29,748 nucleotides of DNA from a virus, in the IMG/VR virus record IMGVR_UViG_3300036781_000255, positions 1 through 29,748 of that record. One strand, given 5' to 3'. The number at the start of each line of letters is the position of its first letter. The stretch's first letter is position 1. Made by a program: the position numbers and the translations under genes. The notes under the pieces are model-generated. The model was not told where the DNA came from. It made no database searches and was given only the letters and a program-made list of their open reading frames with translations. Of the stretch, positions 1 through 7,819 are shown one piece after another.

Positions 1-206
1 GTGCGACGCACGAAGGTATGGCCGCGGTATTTGATGATGTCCGGCGCCTTCATGTTCCTGGGAATGCGCACGGTCGCGAACCTGCTGCGGCCAGACCTAG
101 GCTGCCCCTGGAAGATCAGGGATACGCTGCGCATCTCCCGCGGAGACACGGCTTGCCGCGGCGCCTCATAGGCCGTGATCCGGTCGTTTTTCCAGTAGCG
201 GTGCAC
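1..206 (-). CDS. Phage structural-operon protein, N-terminal part only
   Basis: The frame is open from a GTG at 206 to the window edge, giving 68 residues that begin MHRYWKNDRI and include a YRGHTFVRR stretch. The GTG follows the TGA of the upstream gene by four bases, the spacing seen between other coupled genes here. I do not recognise the family. Its position after the head-tail connector genes suggests a neck or tail component, which is inference from gene order only. The C-terminus is outside the window. Confidence 0.6.
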   Translation of the reverse strand, partial: MHRYWKNDRITAYEAPRQAVSPREMRSVSLIFQGQPRSGRSRFATVRIPRNMKAPDIIKYRGHTFVRR

Positions 207-210
207 CGCT

Positions 211-678
211 TCAATCGACCCACGCCCGGAAGCTGCTGGACAGGAGGCCCGTATCGAAAAAGCTGGCGCGAGGATCGCCATACTGAACCTTGCTGCGGCG
301 CGGTCCCCCGCGTTTGCGTGGCCGCTTCCAGCTATGCCGCACGCCGTTCAGCGCCGCCTGGGTCGGCACGCCGCGGATCTTCCAGTCATAGCTTTGCATA
401 TCGATGGCATCGCGGAATAGCTCCTCGATGCCACCGGTAGCGCTGTTGAAGGCATTCGCCCGGATGCGATCGAGGTTAGGCCGCCGCTGCATGAACATCG
501 TCTCCAACGCGCCTTGGAGGCTGTTCTCGACCTCGTGCGCAATGACGGGGCCGTGCATTTCGGCAAAGACCGAGAACAGGCCATACTTGGCCTGTAGGAT
601 CTCCGCCACATCCCCCGTCGTCTTCGCCCCGGCGTGGCCATACGTTTGGTCGACCACGCCGAGATGGAGCGTAGGCAT
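211..678 (-). CDS. Head-tail joining (tail completion)-type protein
   Basis: A 155-residue protein starting MPTLHLGVVD. The start is set by a TGATG overlap with the stop of the preceding gene; the frame stays open further upstream, but that part is antisense-like and lies over the 144-residue gene. The C-terminus contains a basic segment (WKRPRKRGGPRR) followed by DTGLLSSSFRAWV, a pattern I associate with tail-completion or HK97 gp10-like proteins of tailed phages. Position downstream of the capsid and connector genes fits a neck role. Family assignment is by pattern only and moderately uncertain. Confidence 0.6.
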   Translation of the reverse strand: MPTLHLGVVDQTYGHAGAKTTGDVAEILQAKYGLFSVFAEMHGPVIAHEVENSLQGALETMFMQRRPNLDRIRANAFNSATGGIEELFRDAIDMQSYDWKIRGVPTQAALNGVRHSWKRPRKRGGPRRSKVQYGDPRASFFDTGLLSSSFRAWVD

Positions 679-1112
679 CAGGGGGTCGCAGGCGCTGCCG
701 GCGTGTTGGCGGTCACGGCCGCTGCCAGGTCGCCGCTCTGTGCCGCGACCGAGGCGTTCAGGTTGTTCAACTGCTGGAGCTGGTCGGCGGTAGCGCCGCC
801 GGCTGCTGCTGCCGCGATGGCCGCTGCAAGCTGCTGCGACAGGCCGTTGAGCAGCGCGATGGCGCTCTGGTCGACTGTCGTCAACTGGGCAACGTTGTTG
901 GTGAGGGTGGTGATCTCGGCGTCGAGTGTGTCGGACATGGTCTGGATCTCCTTGCGTAGCGCAGCGACCTGCTGCGATAGGTTCTGGATTGCAATCAGCA
1001 GGACACCGGGTCGCAAAGCGCCTATTTGTTGAGCGATGCCATGGACCTGAGCGCCAACAGCGTGCACGGCAGTGATAACGTCCTGGTTCGGACGTCGGGG
1101 AATCCAACTCAT
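678..1112 (-). CDS. Coiled-coil, alanine-rich phage structural protein
   Basis: 144 residues from an ATG at 1112, ten bases after the preceding stop. Residues about 30-90 carry regular hydrophobic heptads (IQNLSQQVAALRKEIQ and on), typical of a coiled coil. The C-terminal third is rich in Ala, Gln and Asn and ends in a short Ala-Pro-Thr tail. There is no enzymatic motif and no signal peptide. Coupled by TGATG to the next gene in the head-tail operon. A trimeric fibre, tail-chaperone or neck-associated protein would all fit; I do not recognise the family. Confidence 0.6.
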   Translation of the reverse strand: MSWIPRRPNQDVITAVHAVGAQVHGIAQQIGALRPGVLLIAIQNLSQQVAALRKEIQTMSDTLDAEITTLTNNVAQLTTVDQSAIALLNGLSQQLAAAIAAAAAGGATADQLQQLNNLNASVAAQSGDLAAAVTANTPAAPATP

Positions 1113-1122
1113 CCTGTATCCC

Positions 1123-1590
1123 CTATGTAAGACCCCATATATTTTGACCGTATGACTGCGCGAAATCCAAGTATATACGGCCGTATGGCGTTTTCATCAT
1201 CTGAAGGTCAGTGAGTGTAAAGCGCTTCGCCGCCTCGATGATCTCCAGGCTCTGAGATGTGCCCTGGTCGGATGATGCGTTCACGAGGCCGGCAGAGAAT
1301 GCGTTGATCTTGAGACTCGCCCGCATGTCCGCAAAGTAGCTCTCTCCGGACTGGTCAAGTGCGAAGTTGATGAGACGATCGGCAGCGAAGTTGTAAACCG
1401 CCAGCGTGTAGATCGTGCCGGTCGTATCGGCGAACTTGAGTGACAGATTCACCATGCCGATAGCCATGTCGAAGGTGGTCTGCACCCACAGCGAATCATC
1501 CGGCAGGAATGCCGGGCCAATGCCGAGGCCTTGGCGGATGAACGTCAGATAGTCGGCAACGTTCGGCTTTCCGGGCGTTGAGAAGCTCAC
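1123..1590 (-). CDS. Conserved phage head-tail connector-position protein
   Basis: 155 residues with a GTG start at 1590 that overlaps the stop of a 28-codon gene (GTGA). The C-terminal half (FTLTDLQMMKTPYGRIYLDFAQSYG split over 117-149) and the LAVYNFAADRLINFA segment match a pattern I recall from many siphovirus proteins encoded two or three genes after a DUF2184 capsid protein. Such proteins are usually annotated as hypothetical or connector. The role in the neck is inferred from position; no catalytic motif is visible. Confidence 0.6.
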   Translation of the reverse strand: MSFSTPGKPNVADYLTFIRQGLGIGPAFLPDDSLWVQTTFDMAIGMVNLSLKFADTTGTIYTLAVYNFAADRLINFALDQSGESYFADMRASLKINAFSAGLVNASSDQGTSQSLEIIEAAKRFTLTDLQMMKTPYGRIYLDFAQSYGQNIWGLT

Positions 1591-1673
1591 GCCTCATCGT
1601 CCTCGCCAAGCGGCCCCAGCAACAGCAGCACGGCCACGGCAAAGACCGCCGTGGCGATGAATAGCGAGATCAT
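1587..1673 (-). CDS. 28-residue membrane microprotein
   Basis: A short frame beginning MISLFIATAVFAVAVLLLL and ending in an acidic tail (GEDDEA). Its ATG overlaps the TGA of the upstream gene (ATGA) and its own TGA overlaps the GTG of the downstream gene (GTGA), so it fills the gap exactly, which is strong evidence that it is translated. It is a single transmembrane helix with an N-out or N-in topology that cannot be decided. A holin-like, spanin-like or assembly role is possible; none is shown by the sequence. Confidence 0.55.
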   Translation of the reverse strand: MISLFIATAVFAVAVLLLLGPLGEDDEA

Positions 1674-2200
1674 GCGCGCCTGCGACCGCCCTCGATTGGC
1701 GTCAGATGGTCGATCGTGATGCCCTCGCCGAACTTTGGCGCGTCGCTCTCCTCCAGGGTCTCGACATGGAGCTTCTTGACCATGGTCGATCCCCGTATCT
1801 CGCCGCGATGCTGAGCATCGATCAGGGTATTCTCGAATGCCTGATCGGCCGCCATAGCAGCCTCCTCGCGGTTCTTCACCCCGAGGTCGTAGAGCACCCC
1901 CGAGTTGTGATCGACGCCGTAGTTCATCTGATCCAGATTAACCGGCTGGTCGAATGAGAAGCAGAGGCCCACAAAACCCTTGGTCTTAACGACCTCAGAT
2001 GCTTCGATGAGACCGTATTGCCGATGCTGATCGACGATCGCCTCAAGCACGGCCAGCGGAGCCTCGTTATGGATCTGCTGTTGAGTGCCTTTGTGGATCT
2101 TGCGGAATTGCGCCTGCCGGGCATAGCCTTCTTCGGCAGGAACACGGTACCAGAAGTCGTGGTCCTGCCGCGAGAGGTTGGCGATGTATAGCCGCGCCAT
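1670..2200 (-). CDS. Conserved phage head/neck protein
   Basis: 176 residues from an ATG at 2200 overlapping the capsid stop (TGATG); a longer in-frame start at 2266 would run into the capsid gene and is rejected. It begins MARLYIANLSRQDHDFWYRV, a start I associate with small proteins encoded immediately after DUF2184-type capsid proteins in siphoviruses. The C-terminus is charged, with no recognisable domain. Likely a head-completion or decoration-type component, inferred from position. Confidence 0.6.
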   Translation of the reverse strand: MARLYIANLSRQDHDFWYRVPAEEGYARQAQFRKIHKGTQQQIHNEAPLAVLEAIVDQHRQYGLIEASEVVKTKGFVGLCFSFDQPVNLDQMNYGVDHNSGVLYDLGVKNREEAAMAADQAFENTLIDAQHRGEIRGSTMVKKLHVETLEESDAPKFGEGITIDHLTPIEGGRRRA

Positions 2201-3219
2201 CAGAAGCCCATCGAAATCAGAGTGATGGCCTCTGGACGGAGCACCCATCCAGGAGTTGCGCGCCACTCGGACAGCACATCGATAGCGCCACCCGCGAGCG
2301 GTGTCGGGATCTCACGAGGAGACGCCATGTCGAGGTATTGCAGCGTGCAGGCGTCGAGGCCCGTCGCGATGTTGGCAAACTCGTTGGTATTGAACGGACG
2401 ACCAACCGGCTTCTTCACTTCCGGCATGACCATGATGATCATGTCGGTGCCGCCCGATCCCTTGCCGATGAGCGTGTCATCGTAAGCAAGCACGATCTGG
2501 TCGCCGTTCTCTGCCTCGACCATCTGGAGAACGCCAGCCGTGGTCGCAGTGCCAGAGCCAGGCCGCTGGAACGCAGTGAGCTGCACGATGTTCTGCGTGG
2601 CCATACCACCGAGAATCCGCTGCGGACCAAGGATCACAAACCGGTTCGGCATGCCGAACTGGAAGGTCCGGGTTTTCAGGTTCGAAATCTGGGTCAGGAA
2701 GAAGATGGCGAGCTGACCATTGTCGTAGGTGCTGAAGGTCGTATTGCCGCCAGAATCTGCCGGGAGCGACACCGTTACAGCGCCCGCCGCGTTGATCAGG
2801 CCCTCACCGTTCGCCGGAAGCATGCCATAGAGCAGCATGTTGCGCAGAAGCTGGAAGTGGCCTTGACGCATGCCGAGACGCTGCACTTCGACGATCGATG
2901 CGCCCCATTCCGCTGTGGCCGCCGTGTCGTGATGGTCATACTCAGCGCGCACCCTGTTCAGATAGGTGGGCACCGACATCATGCTCATTGCCACGTTGAC
3001 GCTCGGGAGCTGATTGTAGGCGTTCTGGCCCGAAGCAACGCGCGTGCGAACATCAAAGCGCTTGGCGTAGACGTACAGGTCTTCGCTGCTGATCTTCACA
3101 CGCGGGTCAGCGCCTGCCAGGGTCTCAAAGGCACCGCTGGCCTGGTTATAGGGTAGCAAGACCTCTGGCTCGATGAACGAGGGATGCACCTGCGTCCACG
3201 ACGGGCTGATAGTAGCCAT
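2200..3219 (-). CDS. Major capsid protein, DUF2184 family
   Basis: 339 residues from the ATG at 3219; a GTG one codon upstream is also possible, but the AAGGA at about eight bases favours the ATG. The central part (VQRLGMRQGHFQLLRNMLLYG, then GEGLINAAGAVTVSLPADSGGNTT) is the hallmark of the DUF2184 major-capsid family, which forms the shell lattice of many siphovirus heads. Length is normal for the family. It follows the scaffold and a structural protein and precedes connector-type genes, the usual order. It is the strongest single marker of a tailed-phage head module here. Confidence 0.85.
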   Translation of the reverse strand: MATISPSWTQVHPSFIEPEVLLPYNQASGAFETLAGADPRVKISSEDLYVYAKRFDVRTRVASGQNAYNQLPSVNVAMSMMSVPTYLNRVRAEYDHHDTAATAEWGASIVEVQRLGMRQGHFQLLRNMLLYGMLPANGEGLINAAGAVTVSLPADSGGNTTFSTYDNGQLAIFFLTQISNLKTRTFQFGMPNRFVILGPQRILGGMATQNIVQLTAFQRPGSGTATTAGVLQMVEAENGDQIVLAYDDTLIGKGSGGTDMIIMVMPEVKKPVGRPFNTNEFANIATGLDACTLQYLDMASPREIPTPLAGGAIDVLSEWRATPGWVLRPEAITLISMGF

Positions 3220-3250
3220 CACTGGTTTCCTTCAGATTTGTGGAAAGGCG

Positions 3251-3272
3251 CATCACCCCGCGCCGGGGGATT
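3251..3272 (-). other. Short GC hairpin between two capsid-region genes
   Basis: In the 56-base gap after the 298-codon structural gene, CCCCG-CGC-CGGGG forms a five-base-pair stem with a three-base loop (3256-3268). There is no U tract on the minus-strand transcript, so it is at best a weak attenuator or RNA-processing site that lowers read-through into the capsid gene. Confidence 0.25.
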
Positions 3273-3275
3273 TGG

Positions 3276-4172
3276 TCAGATCAGAATGACGGCTGTCGTT
3301 CCGCTTCTGTCCCAGTTCACATAGTTGTTCACCGGGTCATAATTCACGACCATGGAACCGCCGATATTCAGACCGAGCAGCTTCACTGCGAGGGATGTGC
3401 CGAAGTAGGCAACAACGATCGTGCCGGCGATGGTGCCCCATGTGCCCTGATTGGTCGGCAGGTTGAACGTGAACACCGTCTGGCTGGTGACTGTGGTCAC
3501 CTTCTGCGCGGTGTTCAGCAGCCCGACAGGCGCGGTGCCGGAGTTTGTGGCGCCCGAGAAGACCACCGTATCCCCGACCGTCACCGTCCACGGAAATGCA
3601 CCGGCCATGGTCACGGTGGCTACGCCGGCCGACACCGTGATGCTGGTGACCGATGCGGTCGTGGTCGACGCCTGATAGGGCTGGAGCACCTGTGCCGTGC
3701 AGTCCCAGGAGAACATGTTGCTGGCGTTCGTCGCGCCGCCCTCAAGCGAGGCCAGCGCCGGATCGGCCTTGACCACGATGCGCGCGCCACTGCCGATGCG
3801 GAAGTAGTTCACGCCCATGTTGGTCCCAGCGCTCGGCGCGGTGCTCTGCGGGCTGGTGATCCACGAGTGCGACTGGTCGAACACCGAGAAGCCCTGCACC
3901 AGTGCCGTGGTCGTGGCACGTCCGATGATGGCGCCAAGGTTGTCCTGCGGGTTTGAGGTCTGGATCGGCGGATATGGCACATCTTCGAAGATGCCCACGC
4001 CGCCCCACATCGGCACAGTCTCGGCAGTCGCCAGCACGCCACCCGAGAGGGCGAAGCGTACCGCCGGATCAGCCATGAATGTGCCCTGGATGTAGCCTTC
4101 CGACTGAACGGAGAACGAACCCGGAGCCGCAGTCACCAGCATCGGGTTGAACGAAATGTTCGCGGTAGCCAT
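3276..4172 (-). CDS. Phage virion structural protein, head decoration-like
   Basis: 298 residues, ATG at 4172 with GAGGAG nine bases upstream. It is rich in Thr, Ser, Val and Gly. The segment at about 170-265 (alternating Thr-Val repeats such as [15 protein letters not shown]) looks like an immunoglobulin-like or beta-sandwich insertion typical of decoration and tail-tube proteins. It lies between the scaffold and the major capsid protein, where Bcep781-like and related siphovirus maps carry a minor head protein. No enzyme motif is visible. A capsid-cement role is inferred. Confidence 0.6.
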   Translation of the reverse strand: MATANISFNPMLVTAAPGSFSVQSEGYIQGTFMADPAVRFALSGGVLATAETVPMWGGVGIFEDVPYPPIQTSNPQDNLGAIIGRATTTALVQGFSVFDQSHSWITSPQSTAPSAGTNMGVNYFRIGSGARIVVKADPALASLEGGATNASNMFSWDCTAQVLQPYQASTTTASVTSITVSAGVATVTMAGAFPWTVTVGDTVVFSGATNSGTAPVGLLNTAQKVTTVTSQTVFTFNLPTNQGTWGTIAGTIVVAYFGTSLAVKLLGLNIGGSMVVNYDPVNNYVNWDRSGTTAVILI

Positions 4173-4185
4173 TGCTGGTTACTCC

Positions 4186-5214
4186 TCAGAACCGGTTCGG
4201 ATTGGTGTTGATGCCAAGAACGCGCATCGGCGCCATGCGGAATGGAGCAAGCGCGCCATTGACCGCATTCACCGGGCCGACGAACTCGCTGATCCAGCGC
4301 CCGGTGCGGTCCTGCCGGCGAACCTCGCGCTGCATGCCGCCCTCAGACGGCTCAACCCGGTATGCAGCGGAGATGCTGTCGGTGCGGATCTCGGGTGAGA
4401 TGACGCTGGCGACGACCTCGATCGGCATCGCGGAGAGGTCAGCGTCTTTCCATTTGGCTGAGTGCTTTTGGAACTGCTTCGCCATGCGCCGGTCGTAACT
4501 GTTGATCCGCTCGCCATCGAGCGGCCGAGAGGCACGCAGCCCGTGCATCTGTGCGACGCGGTCCCACTCGCTCTGCTTCTCGGAGATGGCGTTAAGCTCG
4601 TCGTCGGTCATAACGCGTGTTCGCCGCGGGATGCTGCGCTCCAGCCGAGCGACCTGTTCCTTGAGGGCGCGGATGGTGGCGCTGTCGGCCCGCGCATCGC
4701 CACGCTTGTCGTCACGCGCCTTGTCGTCGTCCTCATCCTCGTCCTTGCGATCGGCATCATCGCGGGCCGCATCCTTCTTGCGGTCCTTGCGGCGGTCGTC
4801 GGAGGCCATCGGCTCAGGCTCGGACTCGTCCTTCTTGGCGTCGCCCTTCTTGTCCTTGTCTTCTTCCTCGTCCTCGTCCTCGTCATCGCGGCTTTCGTCG
4901 CCCTTGGACTCTTTCTTCTCGTCTTCGTCCTCATCCTCGGACTCGTCGTCGCGCTTTGCGTCCTTCTTGGCGTCTTTCTTGCCGAACAGCGCATCGCGCG
5001 CCGCGTCCTTCTTCGCCTTGTCGTCGCGGGCCGCGTCGTCGCGCGCATCATCGCGCTCGGCATCGTCACGGCTCTCGTCATCGCGGGACTCATCAGCCTT
5101 CGCGCTATCCTTGCGTGCTACGAGGCCGCGAACCGTGGTGATCAGCTCGGATAGAGCCGACTCCATCGCATCGAGCTTCTGCTCAGTGGTCGGCTTGGCC
5201 TGATTGTCAGGCAT
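4186..5214 (-). CDS. Highly charged scaffold-like head assembly protein
   Basis: 342 residues, ATG at 5214 with GGGAG nine bases upstream. Residues about 40-185 are almost entirely Asp, Glu, Lys and Arg in repeated RDD, KKDA and DED units, predicted disordered or helical. This is followed by a coiled-coil stretch (about 187-200, IRALKEQVARLERSI) and a folded C-terminal domain of about 130 residues. It sits directly after the protease and before the capsid genes, as scaffolds do. The charge-repeat region makes a serine-rich shadow frame on the opposite strand. Confidence 0.65.
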   Translation of the reverse strand: MPDNQAKPTTEQKLDAMESALSELITTVRGLVARKDSAKADESRDDESRDDAERDDARDDAARDDKAKKDAARDALFGKKDAKKDAKRDDESEDEDEDEKKESKGDESRDDEDEDEEEDKDKKGDAKKDESEPEPMASDDRRKDRKKDAARDDADRKDEDEDDDKARDDKRGDARADSATIRALKEQVARLERSIPRRTRVMTDDELNAISEKQSEWDRVAQMHGLRASRPLDGERINSYDRRMAKQFQKHSAKWKDADLSAMPIEVVASVISPEIRTDSISAAYRVEPSEGGMQREVRRQDRTGRWISEFVGPVNAVNGALAPFRMAPMRVLGINTNPNRF

Positions 5215-5229
5215 GGCGACATACTCCCT

Positions 5230-5266
5230 GCCGGCAAACCGGCCATGCTTACCCGTTCGAAACGGG
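5230..5266 (-). other. Two adjacent hairpins between protease and scaffold genes
   Basis: The 60-base gap holds GCCGG-CAAA-CCGGC (5230-5243) and CCCGTT-CGA-AACGGG (5252-5266). Neither has a U tract downstream on the minus strand, so they are not convincing terminators. They could set relative amounts of protease and scaffold message by RNA processing. Confidence 0.35.
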
Positions 5267-5274
5267 AATTCCTG

Positions 5275-6213
5275 TTAGATGTGAGAAAGAAGGTCGGTCA
5301 GTGCGTCCAGCGCGCGACCAACACGATCTATGCGACTTGCCTCTTGCGGCAGGTCTTCGGCTGGCCCTTCGGCCGTTTCAGGAGCATCGCCGAGCGATAT
5401 GCCGGTCGGATCACCGCCCCGATCCCAGACTCCCAACTCGCACACCGCGAGATGATCTACGAGGGACGGCTCGCCTTCGATCAGCAGCGTTCTGCCGCCT
5501 TCGAGCTTGCGCGTCTCGTTCACGCTGGCATCGCCGAATACGACCGCCGGGGATGTGCTCAACTGCCTGTCGCGCATCATCTGCGCCGCATCCTGGTCAT
5601 AGATACGAGCGACGCCCCAGACCTCATCCTCGACGAGGTAGGGCAGCATGATCGACCCGATGACCCGTTTCTCGAACTCTGCCTGGGTCAGTTCGTTGCC
5701 GGGTGGATGCTCCCAGATCACCGGCAGGCCGTTGCACCGGTCGAGGAAATCGCCGGTCAGGTAGAGGCCGGGATCACGCCAGACGTGCTCGTTCAGTTCC
5801 GGCCGGTAGCTGGCGCCTGTACCGGTGATCCGCATGGCGAACAGCCAGATATTCTCGTACTGCTGCGGAGAGGACATCTGCTTGCCTGCGATCGCGCGGG
5901 CGATGTCCAGTTCGTGCATGCGCGGCGTCGTGGCCGCATCTCCGCGCGCCTCCTTCTCGAATAGCTTGCACCAGTCGTCGGGATCGATGTCGCCCTCGAC
6001 CAGCGCGCAGGCATCAGGCGCCTGGAAGTGTTTGCAGATGCTGCAATGCGACGACGGCATACCCTTGCCGTAATCGACCGTCTCCTTGGCCTGCTTCTCA
6101 GCGTCGTGTCGCGCCGCTTCCTCTGCGTGCTCGATCTCAGCGAGTGACGGTGGAACTACATCCGGCTGGAATACCCAGGTCGCCCCGGTGGGTGTCTCGA
6201 CCTGGATGAACAT
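5275..6213 (-). CDS. DUF2213 prohead protease-like protein with N-terminal four-Cys motif
   Basis: 312 residues, ATG at 6213, two bases after the previous stop. Residues about 100-270 match the DUF2213 family of phage capsid-operon proteins regarded as prohead maturation proteases (features: PVIWEHPP at about 163, LSTSPAVVFG at about 218, DHLAVCELGVWDRGG at about 255). Residues 57-82 hold Cys57-x2-Cys60-x8-Cys69-x12-Cys82, ending in WCKLFE, which resembles the cluster-binding pattern of high-potential iron-sulfur proteins. The two parts form one frame. Whether the cysteines bind a cluster or zinc is not shown. Confidence 0.7.
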   Translation of the reverse strand: MFIQVETPTGATWVFQPDVVPPSLAEIEHAEEAARHDAEKQAKETVDYGKGMPSSHCSICKHFQAPDACALVEGDIDPDDWCKLFEKEARGDAATTPRMHELDIARAIAGKQMSSPQQYENIWLFAMRITGTGASYRPELNEHVWRDPGLYLTGDFLDRCNGLPVIWEHPPGNELTQAEFEKRVIGSIMLPYLVEDEVWGVARIYDQDAAQMMRDRQLSTSPAVVFGDASVNETRKLEGGRTLLIEGEPSLVDHLAVCELGVWDRGGDPTGISLGDAPETAEGPAEDLPQEASRIDRVGRALDALTDLLSHI

Positions 6214-6215
6214 GG

Positions 6216-6410
6216 TCAGTCGCTGTCATCAACCAGCCGAACATTCAGACCGCAGCAATCCCGGAGCAGATCATCGTTGTGCATGATGCGGGTATGGACG
6301 CTATCGAGCAGCGTCAGGATGTTGGACCGGATGAACACCTCGCCCTCGTCGATGACATTCTCCCCGGCGTCGAGGAATTCAACCATGTAGCTGTTGTCAT
6401 CCTGCTGCAT
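6216..6410 (-). CDS. Small unknown protein (64 aa)
   Basis: Starts MQQDDNSYMVEFLDAGENVI at 6410, overlapping the end of the lysozyme-fold gene by 14 bases, and ends two bases before the DUF2213 gene. It is acidic, has no membrane segment and contains a CC pair near the C-terminus. Its fit between two genes supports translation. Function unknown. Confidence 0.55.
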   Translation of the reverse strand: MQQDDNSYMVEFLDAGENVIDEGEVFIRSNILTLLDSVHTRIMHNDDLLRDCCGLNVRLVDDSD

Positions 6411-6870
6411 TGCTCGCCACCGTGCTGCATGCCATGGAATAGGCAGGTCCCCATCGGGTCTCGTCGGGCTTTCCGGGGCGCCAGTTGCGCGTGTAGTAGC
6501 CCCAGCACCCCGACGCATCGCCGATAGCGGGAAGCGCCGCCGGGTCGCCCCAGAGCAGCAGGCGGGCGAATACGCAGGCAACGGCGTCGTTGTATTGGAT
6601 GGCCGGCATGACCTGGGATGCCGGAATATCCAGTGTCGCGAGGACAGCCAGCGCCAACAGAGCCTGCGTCTTAAGCACCGCGTCCGCGCCGGCTGGCTCG
6701 AACTGCCAGTAGCCGCGCGCTGGGCCGTTGGTCTGCGCGCGTGCCGCCCAGTTGCTCTCCTGGCCAGCGATTGCCATCAGGGCCACACGCGCCTGAGCGG
6801 AAACCATGTAGCCGGGCAGCAGCGCCAGCCCAGGCTCGACGACACGCTGTAGGAACAGGCGCGGACTCAC
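6397..6870 (-). CDS. Lysozyme-fold (muramidase/transglycosylase-like) phage protein
   Basis: 157 residues with a GTG start at 6870 overlapping the preceding TGA (GTGA). The segment MAIAGQESNWAARAQ (about 32-46) followed by GPARGYWQFE (49-58) matches the lysozyme-like superfamily, with Glu38 the likely catalytic acid and the G-x-WQF element lining the cleft. No signal peptide. Because it lies inside the head operon and next to a cysteine peptidase, it may be a virion-associated muramidase or the endolysin. The reaction, cleavage of peptidoglycan glycan strands, is inferred from the fold. Confidence 0.65.
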   Translation of the reverse strand: MSPRLFLQRVVEPGLALLPGYMVSAQARVALMAIAGQESNWAARAQTNGPARGYWQFEPAGADAVLKTQALLALAVLATLDIPASQVMPAIQYNDAVACVFARLLLWGDPAALPAIGDASGCWGYYTRNWRPGKPDETRWGPAYSMACSTVASNAAG

Positions 6871-7649
6871 GCCCGCAGCGCCAGCATCTGCTGCTGGAGC
6901 TGATCGATGGTCAGCCCGCCCGGTGTCGTGCCTCTCGCGCTGATCCATTCCGGGTCGGCGATGGCATACGCCTCGCTCACGAACTTGTTGCGGAATGCCT
7001 TGGTCATGCGATAGGCCCGCAGGCCCCAGGACACGATGGTCAATGTCATCGACCCATTGAACCCCGGAGCGATAACGTCGTGGCCACCGACGATGGTGTT
7101 GTCGGCATTGGGGTCGATGTCCCACAGCATCGGGGGCGGGTCGCCATTCTCCGGCATCAGATAGGCCGGGACGTTGAAGCCGATATTGATCGCACCGCAA
7201 TCAATGATCGCATTGGCAATGTCGATATCGTTCTGCGGATCGACCTCGACCACGGCGAGCGCCTTGTTCACGCCGTCGTCCATCGGCACGCCGTTGCGCA
7301 GCCAATATCGCATGACGTGCTGCATGATGCCGCCCTGGTCAGTGCTGGGATCGCCCGGCACGTAGCCGTCGATCTCCTGATATGCACGCTCGACTATGGC
7401 GTCAGGCTCGGTCAGCATGTTGCCGGCGAGCGTAAACGACCAAAGCTGGATCAGATGATAGATCGCAGCGCACGTGCAGTCGCCGAGCTGGTCGTTGAGC
7501 ATCATGCCGAGGTCGGGCGGCATTTTCGACGACCAGTCGATCGGTGGCGGCATTACCAGTGAGCGCCGACCCGCCATGATGGCGGACATATGCGGGAAGC
7601 GCGGGTCGCGCTCGCGCGGCTGGCGGCCGAGCCTGAAGCGATGGGTCAT
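6867..7649 (-). CDS. Papain-like cysteine peptidase-type protein
   Basis: 260 residues, ATG at 7649 with GAGG six bases upstream. Residues 52-62 (NDQLGDCTCAA) follow the DQ-x2-GDCT pattern of papain-like folds with Cys58 as candidate nucleophile. His190 in VGGHDV and Trp208 in SWG occupy the expected positions of the catalytic His and the following Asn/Trp region. It could be a peptidoglycan endopeptidase, a virion protease or a host-modulating peptidase. No signal peptide. Coupled to the lysozyme-fold gene by GTGA, which favours a joint role in cell-wall passage or lysis (inference). Confidence 0.6.
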   Translation of the reverse strand: MTHRFRLGRQPRERDPRFPHMSAIMAGRRSLVMPPPIDWSSKMPPDLGMMLNDQLGDCTCAAIYHLIQLWSFTLAGNMLTEPDAIVERAYQEIDGYVPGDPSTDQGGIMQHVMRYWLRNGVPMDDGVNKALAVVEVDPQNDIDIANAIIDCGAINIGFNVPAYLMPENGDPPPMLWDIDPNADNTIVGGHDVIAPGFNGSMTLTIVSWGLRAYRMTKAFRNKFVSEAYAIADPEWISARGTTPGGLTIDQLQQQMLALRA

Positions 7650-7657
7650 CGGCTACC

Positions 7658-7816
7658 TCACCAGATGCGGTGATACGGAAGCGGTGTGAACAGCGACAGC
7701 ACGATCACGACGATCAGCACCAGTAGGATGATACCGAGTGGATCGGCCGGCCATCCCGAACGAATGGGGCCAGCAATCACGCAGATCAGCAGGATGATCA
7801 GCAGAAGCTCCAGCAT
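7658..7816 (-). CDS. 52-residue membrane microprotein, DUF3309-like
   Basis: Starts MLELLLIILLICVIAGPIRS at 7816, four bases after the preceding gene, and stops eight bases before the next. Two hydrophobic helices flank a central Gly-Trp-Pro turn (GWPADPLG), and the second helix ends in LFTPLPYHRIW. This two-helix plan with a GWxxxPLG turn resembles the DUF3309 family of tiny membrane proteins. A holin-type function is possible in a phage operon that also encodes a muramidase, but nothing proves it. Confidence 0.55.
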   Translation of the reverse strand: MLELLLIILLICVIAGPIRSGWPADPLGIILLVLIVVIVLSLFTPLPYHRIW

Positions 7817-7819
7817 CGA

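Noticed and set aside
679-1107. N-terminal extension of the tail-completion-type protein (start at 1107)
   Set aside because: It lies antiphase over the convincing 144-residue coiled-coil gene; Arg/Pro-rich shadow composition, and a TGATG-coupled start exists at 678.
4462-5203. Two long plus-strand frames (serine-rich and Leu/Val-rich) opposite the scaffold gene
   Set aside because: They are mirror images of the Asp/Lys/Arg codon repeats of the scaffold, have no ribosome site, and oppose every neighbouring gene.
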